DNA of 64,000 bases from Pseudomonas migulae NBRC 103157 (GCF_002091715.1 NZ_BDAG01000028.1:1-64000); one strand, 5' to 3'; numbered from the stretch's first letter, positions 26,975 through 35,345 are shown. Notes: a model not told the origin generated them from the letters alone. Translations and numbers: made by a program.

Positions 26975-28714
26975 TCAATTAATGGTCTTGATGCGGCCAA
27001 TCACGGAGGCGGCTTCAAAATAGTCACCGGCCTGTTTGGCGATCTGCACCTGACCTTCACAAGGTGCCAGAACCGAGGTTTCCATTTTCATGGCCTCTAC
27101 AACCGCGATCACTTGCCCGACGCTCACCGACTCGCCGTCTTCGACGACCCAGGTATGCAGATTCCCCGCTACGGGTGTCAGTACCGCCTGTGGATCAGAG
27201 ACCTCGGAGGGGGCCGTGCTTTCGCTGACGGTGTCCGCTGCGTTCAGGCTGACGCCGCGCAGCAGCGCAGCCGGAAGGCCGAGTTCGTGGCGCTTGCCGT
27301 CGATCTCGACAAACGTGCGCAGGATGCCAGGGTCGGCCGATACAACGGCACGTGGGGCGAGAGTGATCTGTTCGGCGAAATCGGTCTCGATCCAGCGCGT
27401 GTGTACGGCGAATTTATCGGCACCGGTGAAGTCGTCATGGTCCATCACGGCTCGGTGGAACGGCAGCACCGAGGCGATGCCCTCAATGTTGAACTCAGCC
27501 AGCGCGCGCCGGGCGCGGACGATAGCCTGTTCGCGGGTGGCGCCGGTGACGATCAGTTTGGCCATCATCGAATCGAAGGTACTGGGCACTCGCGAGCCGC
27601 TTATTACACCGCTGTCCAGACGCACACCCGGGCCAGACGGTGGCAGGAAATCAGTAATATGACCGGGGGTGGGCAGGAAGCCCTTGCCCGGGTCTTCCGC
27701 GTTGATGCGAAATTCGAAGCTGTGGCCACGCGGGGTCGGCGTCTTACTGAAGGACAACGGGAAACCGTCGGCGATCCGCAGTTGTTCGATCACCAGGTCA
27801 ACCCCAGTAGTCTCTTCGGTCACCGGGTGCTCGACCTGCAAACGGGTATTGACCTCAAGGAACGACAGGGTGCCATCCTGGCTAAGCAGGAACTCCACCG
27901 TGCCGGCACCGACATAGCCGGCTTTGGCGCAGATATCCTGAGCAGATTGATGAATACGCTGGCGCTGTTCGTCACTGATAAAGGGCGCTGGCGCTTCCTC
28001 CACCAGCTTCTGATTTCGCCGCTGCAAGGAGCAGTCCCGCGTGCCGACGACGACGACTTTGCCGTGCTTGTCGGCGAGGATCTGCGCTTCGATGTGCCGA
28101 GGACGGTCGAGGAACTGTTCGACATAGCATTCGCCACGACCAAAGGCCGCTTCCGCTTCGCGCACGGCGGAGGCGAACAATTCAGCCACTTCATCCATGC
28201 GCCAGGCGACTTTCATGCCGCGTCCGCCGCCGCCAAAGGCCGCCTTGATGGCAATCGGCAGGCCATGTTGTTCGGCAAAGGCCAGTACTTCGGCGGCGCT
28301 TTCTACCGGGCCAGGCGTACCGGCCACCAGAGGCGCACCGACCAGTTGGGCAATTTTCCGCGCCTCGACCTTGTCGCCGAGCACGTCGATGGTCTCCGGA
28401 TTGGGACCGACCCAGATCAACCCTGCGTCGATCACCGCCCGGGCGAAGTCGGCTCGTTCAGACAAAAAACCATAGCCGGGGTGCACGGCATCGGCGCCGC
28501 TGCGTTTGGCGACGGCGATCAGTTTGCCGATATCCAGGTAGGTCTCGGTCGGGCGCTGGCCATTCAATGAGTAGGCTTCGTCGGCTTGGCGCACATGCAG
28601 GGCGTCGATGTCCGCGTCGGCATAGACGGCGACAGACTGCACGCCGTAGTCGCGGCAGGCGCGGGCGATGCGGACGGCAATTTCACCACGGTTGGCAATC
28701 AGTAATTTTTTCAT
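26975..28714 (-). CDS. Biotin carboxylase with fused biotinyl (BCCP) domain
   Basis: A 579-residue acyl-CoA-carboxylase-alpha-type protein. Biotin carboxylase N and ATP-grasp domains occupy about residues 1-330 (opening KKLLIANRGEIAVRIARACR; glycine-rich ATP loop AFGGGGRGMK; EVNTRLQVEHPVTE), the C domain runs to about 445, and the biotinyl domain sits at the C terminus with the biotinylated lysine in VEAMKMET. It would carboxylate its own biotin using ATP and bicarbonate. No classical carboxyltransferase gene is nearby; it follows the PxpB-PxpC fusion with a four-base ATGA overlap, and PxpC-type proteins resemble the carboxyltransferase region of urea carboxylase. The acceptor substrate is therefore unknown. 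Last gene of the operon. Confidence 0.9.
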   Translation of the reverse strand: MKKLLIANRGEIAVRIARACRDYGVQSVAVYADADIDALHVRQADEAYSLNGQRPTETYLDIGKLIAVAKRSGADAVHPGYGFLSERADFARAVIDAGLIWVGPNPETIDVLGDKVEARKIAQLVGAPLVAGTPGPVESAAEVLAFAEQHGLPIAIKAAFGGGGRGMKVAWRMDEVAELFASAVREAEAAFGRGECYVEQFLDRPRHIEAQILADKHGKVVVVGTRDCSLQRRNQKLVEEAPAPFISDEQRQRIHQSAQDICAKAGYVGAGTVEFLLSQDGTLSFLEVNTRLQVEHPVTEETTGVDLVIEQLRIADGFPLSFSKTPTPRGHSFEFRINAEDPGKGFLPTPGHITDFLPPSGPGVRLDSGVISGSRVPSTFDSMMAKLIVTGATREQAIVRARRALAEFNIEGIASVLPFHRAVMDHDDFTGADKFAVHTRWIETDFAEQITLAPRAVVSADPGILRTFVEIDGKRHELGLPAALLRGVSLNAADTVSESTAPSEVSDPQAVLTPVAGNLHTWVVEDGESVSVGQVIAVVEAMKMETSVLAPCEGQVQIAKQAGDYFEAASVIGRIKTIN

Positions 28715-30330
28715 GGAAGTTTTTTCACATCGGCAGTTGAAGAAGAGGCTTCCGTAATGGCTTGAATCTCTTTGAAGCCGTCCAAAGGGTTGAAGCGAAT
28801 CTGCGCATTGACAGGGATCTGGCCAGCCAGGTCGAGATGGTAGCTGGCGACTGCGGCGATCACCGGATAGCCTCCGGTCAACGGGTGATCGGCGAGAAAC
28901 AGAACCGGTTGGCCGCTGGCCGGAACCTGAATGGCCCCGACGGAAGTGCCTTCGCTGGGCAACTCTTGGTGGTTGATGCGATCCAGCGGGGTTTCACCGG
29001 CCAGACGAATACCGACGCGGTTGGACTGTGAGGTGACGCGCCAGAGTTGGCTGCTCAGGCGCTGGATAGCTTCTTCGGTAAACCAGTCGGTGCGCGGCCC
29101 CATCACCACGTCAAGGGTGACGATGTTAGCCGCCGTCGGTAGTTCAAAGGCCGGGGCTTCGTTCAGCGATACGCTGGTGCCGGTGGTCAGTGTGGCAAAG
29201 CCCAGTCGGTCGCCGACGGCGAGCGCCGGGGGCCCAACCTGGGCCAGTGTGTCTGTGGACAGACTGCCAAGCACCGGCGTGACTTCAAAGCCGCCTCGAA
29301 TCGCCAGGTAGCTGCGCAGCCCCGCCAGAGGTGAACCCAGGCTGACACGGTCACCCACATCCAGCTCGATGGGCTGGTAGTTGCTTGCCTGCCATTGCAG
29401 GCCACTCGCGTTGGTAATGGTGACCGGGGTTTGCGCTCCGGTGACGGCGATCAAGGCACGGCCATGGCAAACGAAGGCCAGGCCGCCGAGTACCGATTCC
29501 ACACAGGCCATGTCCGAGCGGTTGCCGACAGCGCGGTTGGCTGCCCGCAGGGCGCCCAGGTCCAGCGCGCCGGAACGGGATACGCCTTGGCCGGTCTGGC
29601 CGGGACGGCCCATATCCTGCAGTACGCTGTGCAAACCAGGGGTCATGATTTCCAGATAGGCACCGGTGGGTGTAGCGGCACTTGCCGGTACCGAGGGGGC
29701 GGGCAGGCCGCCCGCCGGGAGCGGGCCAGCATCGGTGAACCGCACTTTGTAGCCTGGGCGCAGCAAGGCCGATTCAGCGCGGTTCAGGTCCCACATCTGC
29801 AAAGGCGTTACGCCGATGATCTGCCAACCACCGGGGCTGGCTTGCGGATAAACACCGCTGAACTCCCCCGCCAGAGCAACCGCACCTGCGGGTATGCGGG
29901 TGCGTGGAGTTTGTCTGCGAGGCACCTGGAAATCGGCACCGCCGGTGAGGTAGGCGAAGCCCGGAGCGAATCCGCAAAAGGCCACGCTGTAGTCATGGGC
30001 GGTGTGGCGTTGGACCACCTCGGCGCGGCTGATCCCCAGCAGCGTGGCGACCTCGTCGAGGTCTTCACCATTGTAGTGGACGGGAATTTCCACCCGGCGA
30101 TGCTCGATCGCGCGGCGCTGGCTCAGGTCCTGGCCAGCGATACAATCAACGAGCGCCTGCTGTGTAATGGCGCTGGGGCGAAACTGGATCAGCAGGGTTC
30201 GTGCGGCAGGAATGATTTCTTCCACGCCCGCAATAGGCTCCGCGATCAGGGCGTCGAACAACGCCAGGGTCTCGTCCAGGTCTTTCAATTCGACGAGCAG
30301 GGCGTCCAGGTTGACCGGTAGAAAGCGCAC
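28711..30330 (-). CDS. pxpBC: 5-oxoprolinase subunits B and C, fused (PxpB-PxpC)
   Basis: A 539-residue fusion. Residues about 1-220 are the KipI/PxpB (allophanate hydrolase subunit 1) domain with GFAPGFAYLTGG; about 225-520 are the KipA/PxpC (subunit 2) domain beginning LEIMTPGLHSVLQDMGRPGQ. With PxpA these subunits form the prokaryotic ATP-dependent 5-oxoprolinase, which opens 5-oxo-L-proline to L-glutamate. Many bacteria keep pxpB and pxpC separate; here they are one chain. The end overlaps the biotin carboxylase start (ATGA); the DUF1445 gene lies 9 bp upstream. Function of the PxpABC family is established; substrate in this strain is inferred, and related lactams or carboxylated intermediates are possible given the adjacent biotin enzyme. 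Confidence 0.9.
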   Translation of the reverse strand: MRFLPVNLDALLVELKDLDETLALFDALIAEPIAGVEEIIPAARTLLIQFRPSAITQQALVDCIAGQDLSQRRAIEHRRVEIPVHYNGEDLDEVATLLGISRAEVVQRHTAHDYSVAFCGFAPGFAYLTGGADFQVPRRQTPRTRIPAGAVALAGEFSGVYPQASPGGWQIIGVTPLQMWDLNRAESALLRPGYKVRFTDAGPLPAGGLPAPSVPASAATPTGAYLEIMTPGLHSVLQDMGRPGQTGQGVSRSGALDLGALRAANRAVGNRSDMACVESVLGGLAFVCHGRALIAVTGAQTPVTITNASGLQWQASNYQPIELDVGDRVSLGSPLAGLRSYLAIRGGFEVTPVLGSLSTDTLAQVGPPALAVGDRLGFATLTTGTSVSLNEAPAFELPTAANIVTLDVVMGPRTDWFTEEAIQRLSSQLWRVTSQSNRVGIRLAGETPLDRINHQELPSEGTSVGAIQVPASGQPVLFLADHPLTGGYPVIAAVASYHLDLAGQIPVNAQIRFNPLDGFKEIQAITEASSSTADVKKLP

Positions 30331-30339
30331 GGGAGACTC

Positions 30340-31146
30340 CTAGACGTGGTAAGTGCTGTCGGGCACATCGGTGATGAACATGTGGCCGGGCGCATGAGTG
30401 ATCGCAAAGGGCACACCCGAAGCCGCTACCGCAGCCTGTGGCGTCACACCGCAGGCCCAGAAAACTGGAACCTCGCCAGGCTCAATGCGCACGGCGTCGC
30501 CAAAATCGGGTCGGCTCAGGTCCTGTATGCCCAGCAGCGCAGGCTCACCGATGTGCACCGGGGCGCCGTGGACGGAGGGATAACGCCCGGAGATTCCACT
30601 GGCCTCTGCCACGCGATCGGGCGGGATCGGGCGCATGGACACGACCATTTCACCCTGTAGGCGTCCCGCCGGACGGCAGGCGCGATTGGTACGGTACATG
30701 GGCACGTTGCAGCCATCTGCGATATGCCGCACTTCGATGCCCGCTTCTTGCAAGGCGGTTTCAAAGGTAAAGCTGCAACCAATCAAAAACGCCACCATAT
30801 CGTCGTGCTCAGCCCAGGCTTGGGTGGCGTCGCTGACTTCCTCGACCATTTTTCCGTCCCTCCAGATGCGATACAGGGGGATATCGGTGCGTAGGTCTGC
30901 GCCTTCAGCCAGCAGTGTTCTCGGACTGCCCGCATCGCTGACGTCGAGGACCGGGCAAGCTTTCGGATTGCGCTGGGCGTATAGCAGAAAGTCGTAGGCC
31001 CATTCGCGCGGCAAGGCGATCAGGTTGGCCTGGGTCATGCCCGGGGCGATACCGGCTGTGGGGGTTACCAGTCCGCCACGATAGGTTTTGCGTGCTTCCT
31101 GGGCGGCGGCAATGGCCGACTGGCGGGCGCGGGCGAAAGCATTCAT
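30340..31146 (-). CDS. DUF1445 protein (YcsI-like; D-glutamate cyclase family / putative hydro-lyase)
   Basis: A 268-residue protein of the DUF1445/YcsI family, with YRGGLVTPTAGIAPGMTQAN at the N terminus, LIGCSFTFETALQEAG in the middle and FWACGVTPQAAVAASGVPFA near the C terminus, ending in a THAPGHMFITD loop. Bacterial members are annotated putative hydro-lyase; the mammalian relative DGLUCY is a D-glutamate cyclase that makes 5-oxo-D-proline from D-glutamate, which fits a gene wedged between pxpA and pxpBC. That function is inferred by homology. Start overlaps the pxpA stop by four bases. Confidence 0.85.
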   Translation of the reverse strand: MNAFARARQSAIAAAQEARKTYRGGLVTPTAGIAPGMTQANLIALPREWAYDFLLYAQRNPKACPVLDVSDAGSPRTLLAEGADLRTDIPLYRIWRDGKMVEEVSDATQAWAEHDDMVAFLIGCSFTFETALQEAGIEVRHIADGCNVPMYRTNRACRPAGRLQGEMVVSMRPIPPDRVAEASGISGRYPSVHGAPVHIGEPALLGIQDLSRPDFGDAVRIEPGEVPVFWACGVTPQAAVAASGVPFAITHAPGHMFITDVPDSTYHV

Positions 31147-31913
31147 GGACGATCTCCAGCAAAAGGCCGCAGGGACAGGTTGGCGTGCTCCAGGACTCGG
31201 CGCAGTTCGCGAGCCATTTCCACGGCAGCGGGACTGTCGCCATGAACACAGATTGAGTCAGCCTGGATTCGGGTTCGACTGCCATCAATGGCCTCGATGG
31301 TGCCGTCTTCGACCAGGCGGAGCATGCGTTGGGCCACTATCTGGGGATCGTGCAGCACGGCCCCCGGCTCGCGTCGTGAAACCAGGGTGCCTTGCGGTGT
31401 ATAGGCACGGTCGGCGAAGGCCTCCGCGACACACTGCAAGCCCTCGTTACGCGCCAACTCAATCAGCTCGGAGCCGGCCAAAGCCACCAGTATCAGCGTG
31501 GGGTCGATGGCGCGGATAGCGGCGATCACCGCCAGCGCCTGGCGGCGGTCGTGGGCGATGGTGTTGTACAGGGCGCCGTGGGGCTTCACATAGCGCACCG
31601 AGGTGCCCGCGGCCTTGGCCAGGCTTTGCAGCGCGCCGATCTGGTAGATCACGTCGGCAGTCAACTCATCGCTGGCCAGGTCCATGTTTCGTCGGCCAAA
31701 GCCCACTTTGTCCGGGTACGCGACATGGGCGCCGATGGTGACGTTTTTGGCTGCTGCGGCTTTCAGTGTCCGCAGGATGCCCGCCGGGTCTCCGGCATGA
31801 AAACCGCAGGCGACATTGGCGCTGGTCACGATATCGAGCATCGCGCCATCGTCGCCCATGCTCCAGGCGCCGAAGCTTTCGCCCAGGTCGCTATTGATAT
31901 CTATCGTTGGCAT
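31143..31913 (-). CDS. pxpA: 5-oxoprolinase subunit A (PxpA, LamB/YcsF family)
   Basis: A 256-residue LamB/YcsF-family protein with the hallmark opening IDINSDLGESFGAWSMGDD, the metal-site-like NVACGFHAGDP, HVAYPDKVGFGRR and VKPHGALYN motifs. PxpA provides part of the 5-oxoprolinase with PxpB and PxpC. It overlaps the DUF1445 gene (ATGA) and follows the NRAMP-like transporter by 28 bp, so all are in one operon. Length is normal for the family. Confidence 0.93.
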   Translation of the reverse strand: MPTIDINSDLGESFGAWSMGDDGAMLDIVTSANVACGFHAGDPAGILRTLKAAAAKNVTIGAHVAYPDKVGFGRRNMDLASDELTADVIYQIGALQSLAKAAGTSVRYVKPHGALYNTIAHDRRQALAVIAAIRAIDPTLILVALAGSELIELARNEGLQCVAEAFADRAYTPQGTLVSRREPGAVLHDPQIVAQRMLRLVEDGTIEAIDGSRTRIQADSICVHGDSPAAVEMARELRRVLEHANLSLRPFAGDRP

Positions 31914-31941
31914 TCACGTGACTCCTTTTTCGTTATCAGGC

Positions 31942-33183
31942 TCAGACGACGTTGAGGAAGGCAAAGATCGGCCCAACGGATTTGAATGCCATGTACCAGG
32001 TCAGCATGCAGGTCAGGACACCCAGCACCAGGAGCCAGCGTGGGTAATGGTAACCGCCCATGAGGTCGGATCGGCGCCAGCCGACGTAGATGAAGATGCT
32101 CAGGCCGATTGGCAATATCAGGCCGTTGAAACCGCCTGCGAAGAGCAGCAGTGCGGCAGGAGCAGTACCCATCAGAACAAAGATCAGCAGCGATAGGGCG
32201 ATGAAGACTGTGGTGGCGCGGTTGCGCCCCTGCTCAGTGATGTTCGGCTTGAACACGGTGATAAAGGAGATGGAGGTGTAAGCGGCGCCGATCACGCTGG
32301 TGATACTGGCAGCCCAGAGGATGAGACCGAAGATGCGCAGGCCGATCTGCCCGGCCGCTGCCTGGAAGGCTTGTGCGGCCGGATTGGCGCCCTGACCCGA
32401 GGTGTCGATGACTACGCCGCTGGCAACAACGCCGAGGATGGCGAGAAACAGGATGTAGCGCATGAGGCCGGTGACCAGGATGCCGCTCAGGGCTGCTTTG
32501 GTCACTGCCTGGAGGTTTTCTACCCCGGTAGTACCGCGGTCCAGCAGTTTGTGAGCCCCCGCATAGGTGATGTAACCACCCACCGTGCCTCCGACAATGG
32601 TGGTAATGGTGGCGAAGTTGATCTGGTCCGGAAGTACGGTCTGGTAGAGGGCTTCACCCAGTGGCGGGTTAGAGGCAAAGGCTACGAACAGCGTCAGGCC
32701 AATCATCACCAGGCCCAGCACGACGATCAGCCGGTCGACCGCCAATCCGGCGCGGTGGGAGAGGAAGATGCCGATGGCCAGCAGGGCGCTCAGACTGCCG
32801 CCCCATTTTGCATCAAGCCCCATCAGCGCGTTCAGACCCAGCCCGGCACCGGCGATGTTGCCGACGTTGAATACCAGCCCGCCGAAGATCACCAGCACCG
32901 CTAGCAGGTAACCACTGCCTGGAATCGCTTTGTTGGCCACATCTGCGGCACGCATTCGGGTCAGGGAGACGATACGCCATACGTTAAGTTGAACCACGAA
33001 GTCGATCAGAATCGACGCCAGGATACCGAACGCAAATGCCGCCCCCATCTTGGCTGTGAACGTGGCGGTCTGGGTGATGAATCCAGGGCCGATGGCAGAA
33101 GTCGCCATCATGAAAATCGCGGCGATCAAAGAAGCGCGCCGCGCTTTTGTAAACTCTTGAGTGGTCTGTGTCACGGCATCCAC
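31942..33183 (-). CDS. NRAMP-superfamily transporter (YcsG-like) lacking the canonical metal motif
   Basis: About 413 residues and 11 transmembrane segments. The N terminus reads ATSAIGPGFITQTATFTAKM where true NRAMP metal transporters have DPGNW, so the metal-liganding Asp and Asn are missing; no MPH motif is seen in the sixth helix (TIVGGTVGGYITYAGAHKL). It belongs with the YcsG branch found in 5-oxoprolinase clusters, and is better regarded as an uptake protein for pyroglutamate or an operon-specific solute than as a Mn/Fe transporter; that is inference. The frame opens at 33234; GTG 33183 is chosen because AGGA precedes it by 9 bases. First gene of the operon, divergent from the GntR regulator. 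Confidence 0.82.
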   Translation of the reverse strand: MDAVTQTTQEFTKARRASLIAAIFMMATSAIGPGFITQTATFTAKMGAAFAFGILASILIDFVVQLNVWRIVSLTRMRAADVANKAIPGSGYLLAVLVIFGGLVFNVGNIAGAGLGLNALMGLDAKWGGSLSALLAIGIFLSHRAGLAVDRLIVVLGLVMIGLTLFVAFASNPPLGEALYQTVLPDQINFATITTIVGGTVGGYITYAGAHKLLDRGTTGVENLQAVTKAALSGILVTGLMRYILFLAILGVVASGVVIDTSGQGANPAAQAFQAAAGQIGLRIFGLILWAASITSVIGAAYTSISFITVFKPNITEQGRNRATTVFIALSLLIFVLMGTAPAALLLFAGGFNGLILPIGLSIFIYVGWRRSDLMGGYHYPRWLLVLGVLTCMLTWYMAFKSVGPIFAFLNVV

Positions 33184-33277
33184 GGCATCATTCCTAGGGT
33201 GAGAGATACCTTGACAGAGCAATGAGCATGCCAAGAGTCAAGCAAACACCGCGAAATGTAGGTGTATCAATGCTTCT

Positions 33278-33288
33278 TTGTTGAACAA
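33278..33288. promoter_or_regulatory. Candidate operator in the NRAMP/GntR intergenic region
   Basis: TTGTTGAACAA, a perfect palindrome with arms TTGTT/AACAA, in the 255-bp divergent region. Size and symmetry suit a FadR-subfamily GntR repressor site. Located 95 bp from the transporter start and 151 bp from the regulator start. Confidence 0.4.
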
Positions 33289-33438
33289 TCCAATTCTCAT
33301 GGTTGAGCTAACCGCACCAAATTGTTACCTCAGCCTATAAAAGTGCTACTTAATGAAGCGCACCACACGTTTCGTCCTTGTGCCATGCACTGAGCTCTGA
33401 TGGAATAATGGAGCGGTTTTTCTCACCTTGGATTTTTT

Positions 33439-34104
33439 ATGAATGACGCCTCTCCCGCTCTTCCTCGAACACTGGGAGAATCCATCACCCAAGAAATACG
33501 CAGAATGCTGGTCGAGGGTGAACTCGTGCCCGGCCAACGCCTTTCAGAAGCCGCACTGGCCGAAAACCTGGACATTTCGCGGAACACCTTGAGAGAGGCA
33601 TTCAGAGTCCTGACGCGTGAAGGGTTGCTCAAACACGAACCCAACCGTGGAGTAACAGTTGCGGAGCCTGACATGGCGTCGATTATCGACATCTACAGGG
33701 TGCGCCGTTTCATCGAATGCAAGGCAATCGCCCAAGGTTACCCCCAACACCCAGGCACCCTGCACATGCAAGAGGCCGTCGAATTAGGCGTCCGCGCGCG
33801 CGAAGCGAAAGACTGGGTAGCGGTCGGCACTGCTAACATGATGTTCCACAAATCAATCGTCGAACTGGCTGACAGTCCGCGCCTGCTCGTTTTTTATGGG
33901 CAGATATCGGCTGAATTGCGGTTGGCCTTTGGTCTGCTCAACGATCCCCAATTCCTGCATTTGCCGTTTCTCGATATGAATGCTTCGATACTTCGATGCG
34001 TTGAGGAAGGCCGCTCAGACGAGGCGACTATTATGCTGGATGCCTACCTGGTCCAATCGGAACGAACTGTCTTGGCAGCCTATGAGCGCAGCAGGAACCG
34101 ATAG
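33439..34104 (+). CDS. GntR-family regulator (FadR/FCD type)
   Basis: A 221-residue regulator with an N-terminal winged helix (about residues 10-75; GQRLSEAALAENLDISRNTLREAFRVLTREGLL) and a C-terminal all-helical FCD ligand-binding domain (about 80-210, with conserved FHKSIVELADSPRL histidine region). Divergently transcribed from the pxp operon, so its probable controller; FCD domains typically bind small carboxylates, which suits pyroglutamate or glutamate. The ribosome binding site is weak (TTGGA 9 bases upstream). Confidence 0.87.
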   Translation: MNDASPALPRTLGESITQEIRRMLVEGELVPGQRLSEAALAENLDISRNTLREAFRVLTREGLLKHEPNRGVTVAEPDMASIIDIYRVRRFIECKAIAQGYPQHPGTLHMQEAVELGVRAREAKDWVAVGTANMMFHKSIVELADSPRLLVFYGQISAELRLAFGLLNDPQFLHLPFLDMNASILRCVEEGRSDEATIMLDAYLVQSERTVLAAYERSRNR

Positions 34105-34263
34105 TCGACTGGATATGCGGTGCAGGTAGGCCTGTAGCACATCACTCTCGGCGTCCGATTATTTACGAGGTTTTGATAACCGGGAATTCCAAACCGCCTG
34201 GAACTCAAAAACCAGGAAAGCCCCGCGCAGCCCTGCCCCCCCCTGTAATCACTGGATTTCAGG

Positions 34264-34295
34264 CACAAAAAAAGACGTCCGTGGACGTCTTTTTT
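34264..34295 (-). terminator. ssrA terminator
   Basis: AGACGTCC / GGACGTCT (34273-34280 and 34283-34290), a perfect 8-bp stem with a 2-nt loop; seven A's on the left give the U-run for the minus-strand tmRNA. T's on the right would also serve the GntR gene. Confidence 0.9.
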
Positions 34296-34302
34296 GTTGA
34301 AG

Positions 34303-34696
34303 TGGTGGAGCCGGGGGGATTTGAACCCCCGTCCGCCAGTACTCCGCTGTCGGTACTACATGCGTAGCCGTGTCTATTAAGTTAACCCTCAGCGACCCGA
34401 CGGGCAGGGTGCTTTGGGCGAGTTGTGTAAGTTTTAGCCGCTTCGTCCACAACGTACTGCACGGCGATTCTGTTCTATATGACAATCACTTTGGGTTTAC
34501 AGACATCCCCTGATGATTGCTGGACCCGAAGGTACCAGAAGGGAAGGGCTAAGGCTGCTTACGCAGCGAGAGCGTATTCCCCGTAGGTTTCGTCATTGGC
34601 AACTATAGAAAGTTGCAACAGTGGATTTACGAGTTCTGTTACCAACTCGGCATGCACCTAAAGTTTCGCAACCGGCGTCGAATCCTAAACGGCCCC
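34303..34696 (-). ncRNA. ssrA: tmRNA (transfer-messenger RNA)
   Basis: About 394 nt on the minus strand. The 5' end begins GGGGCCG (34696-34690) and pairs with the 3' CGGCTCC before the encoded CCA (34305-34303), forming the alanine-accepting tRNA-like end; GGGGGGTTCAAATCCCCCC is the T arm. The tag reading frame at 34600-34559 encodes ANDETYGEYALAA and a TAA stop. It rescues stalled ribosomes with SmpB, whose gene lies 10 kb to the right. A perfect terminator follows. No integrase or att duplication is seen at the 3' end, a frequent phage insertion site. Confidence 0.97.
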
Positions 34697-34702
34697 GAGC
34701 CT

Positions 34703-34738
34703 GTTGCTCTGTGAATCGAAGTGAGCAACAAGCATGCG
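34703..34738. repeat. Hairpin repeat, copy 1
   Basis: Read on the minus strand: GCTTGTTGCTC, a 13-nt loop including GATTCACA, then GAGCAACAGGC. An 11-bp stem with one G-U. The same element, including much of the loop, recurs at 35308-35345. Lies between the ssrA 5' end and the stop of small exported protein 1. It lacks a U-run. Confidence 0.75.
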
Positions 34739-34809
34739 TAGTGTACGCCAACGTGGCTCAGAAGGCCACCCGATGCTTGGCGCGAGTGATCATGGGTTGG
34801 GATCTTTGC

Positions 34810-35064
34810 TCAGTTTGCCAGTGACAATGCCTGGGTGGCCTCGGTGACGCATTTTTTGTCGTCCCCGGTAGCTTTTGAAGCTTCGGCGCTGGCCAGCAGT
34901 CTTTTGATCTCCATCGTGGTGTTGTCAGGGCTCGCCGGCAGTGCATTCACTTTGGCTCTGAGCTGTTGCAGCTTGCTCGTACACAGGTCGTTGTCCGCTG
35001 CAAATACGGGAGAGGACAACAGTGCAGCAGAAATGAGCAAACCAGCGATCGCGGTACGTTTCAT
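34810..35064 (-). CDS. Small exported protein 1 (84 aa, cysteine pair)
   Basis: Unrecognised family. Signal peptide MKRTAIAGLLISAALLSSPV with cleavage after FA-A at about residue 22, leaving a mature chain of about 60 residues that starts ADNDLC and has a second cysteine in DDKKCVTEA, so one disulfide is possible in the periplasm. The mature part is helical and polar. Start at 35064 has AAGGAAA about 6 bases upstream. It is a paralogue of the next gene at 35394-35666: same signal-peptide start (MKR), same DLC at the mature N terminus, a lone C-terminal cysteine and similar length. Function unknown. Confidence 0.75.
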   Translation of the reverse strand: MKRTAIAGLLISAALLSSPVFAADNDLCTSKLQQLRAKVNALPASPDNTTMEIKRLLASAEASKATGDDKKCVTEATQALSLAN

Positions 35065-35242
35065 GGATATTTCCTTGTCCGGGTAGTCTCGGTGCTGCCT
35101 TAGGGAGGGGCTCGGCCGAAGTCGAAAAACAAGCGACGATTGATCGGCCCTACTTAAAAGACTACGACGCGGTGCAGGAATTCGCTTTTCACCCAAAGGC
35201 TATGGAAAAAAGGTCGATGCATGCCCAAACCCCAGAAGCAAC

Positions 35243-35270
35243 AAAACCCGCAGTTGGCGGGTTTTGGCTT
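35243..35270 (-). terminator. Intrinsic terminator downstream of small exported protein 2
   Basis: AAAACCCGC, AGTT loop, then GCGGGTTTT region at about 35247-35268, flanked by A's on the left and T's on the right; works in both directions. Positioned about 130 bp after the stop of the 35394-35666 gene. Confidence 0.7.
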
Positions 35271-35307
35271 GTTTCGCATGGGGTGGAGCCATCCTGAGCG
35301 CTCTCTG

Positions 35308-35345
35308 GCCTGTTGCTCTGTGAATCTTAATGAGCAACAAGCCTG
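35308..35345. repeat. Hairpin repeat, copy 2
   Basis: Same element as 34703-34738: minus strand GCTTGTTGCTC, 13-nt loop containing GATTCACA, GAGCAACAGGC. Lies about 50 bp after the stop of small exported protein 2, the same relative position as copy 1 to protein 1. Confidence 0.75.

Noticed and set aside
26879..28570. Plus-strand frame (563 codons) opposite the biotin carboxylase
   Set aside because: Composition is that of an antisense shadow; no motif or ribosome binding site.
34105..34302. Possible integration scar next to the tmRNA 3' end
   Set aside because: No integrase, no duplicated 3' end sequence and no phage-like gene nearby.
34173..34367. Short plus-strand frame ending EPGGFEPPSAS
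   Set aside because: It reads through the ssrA terminator and the tRNA-like 3' end of tmRNA; this peptide is a common false annotation at such RNA genes.
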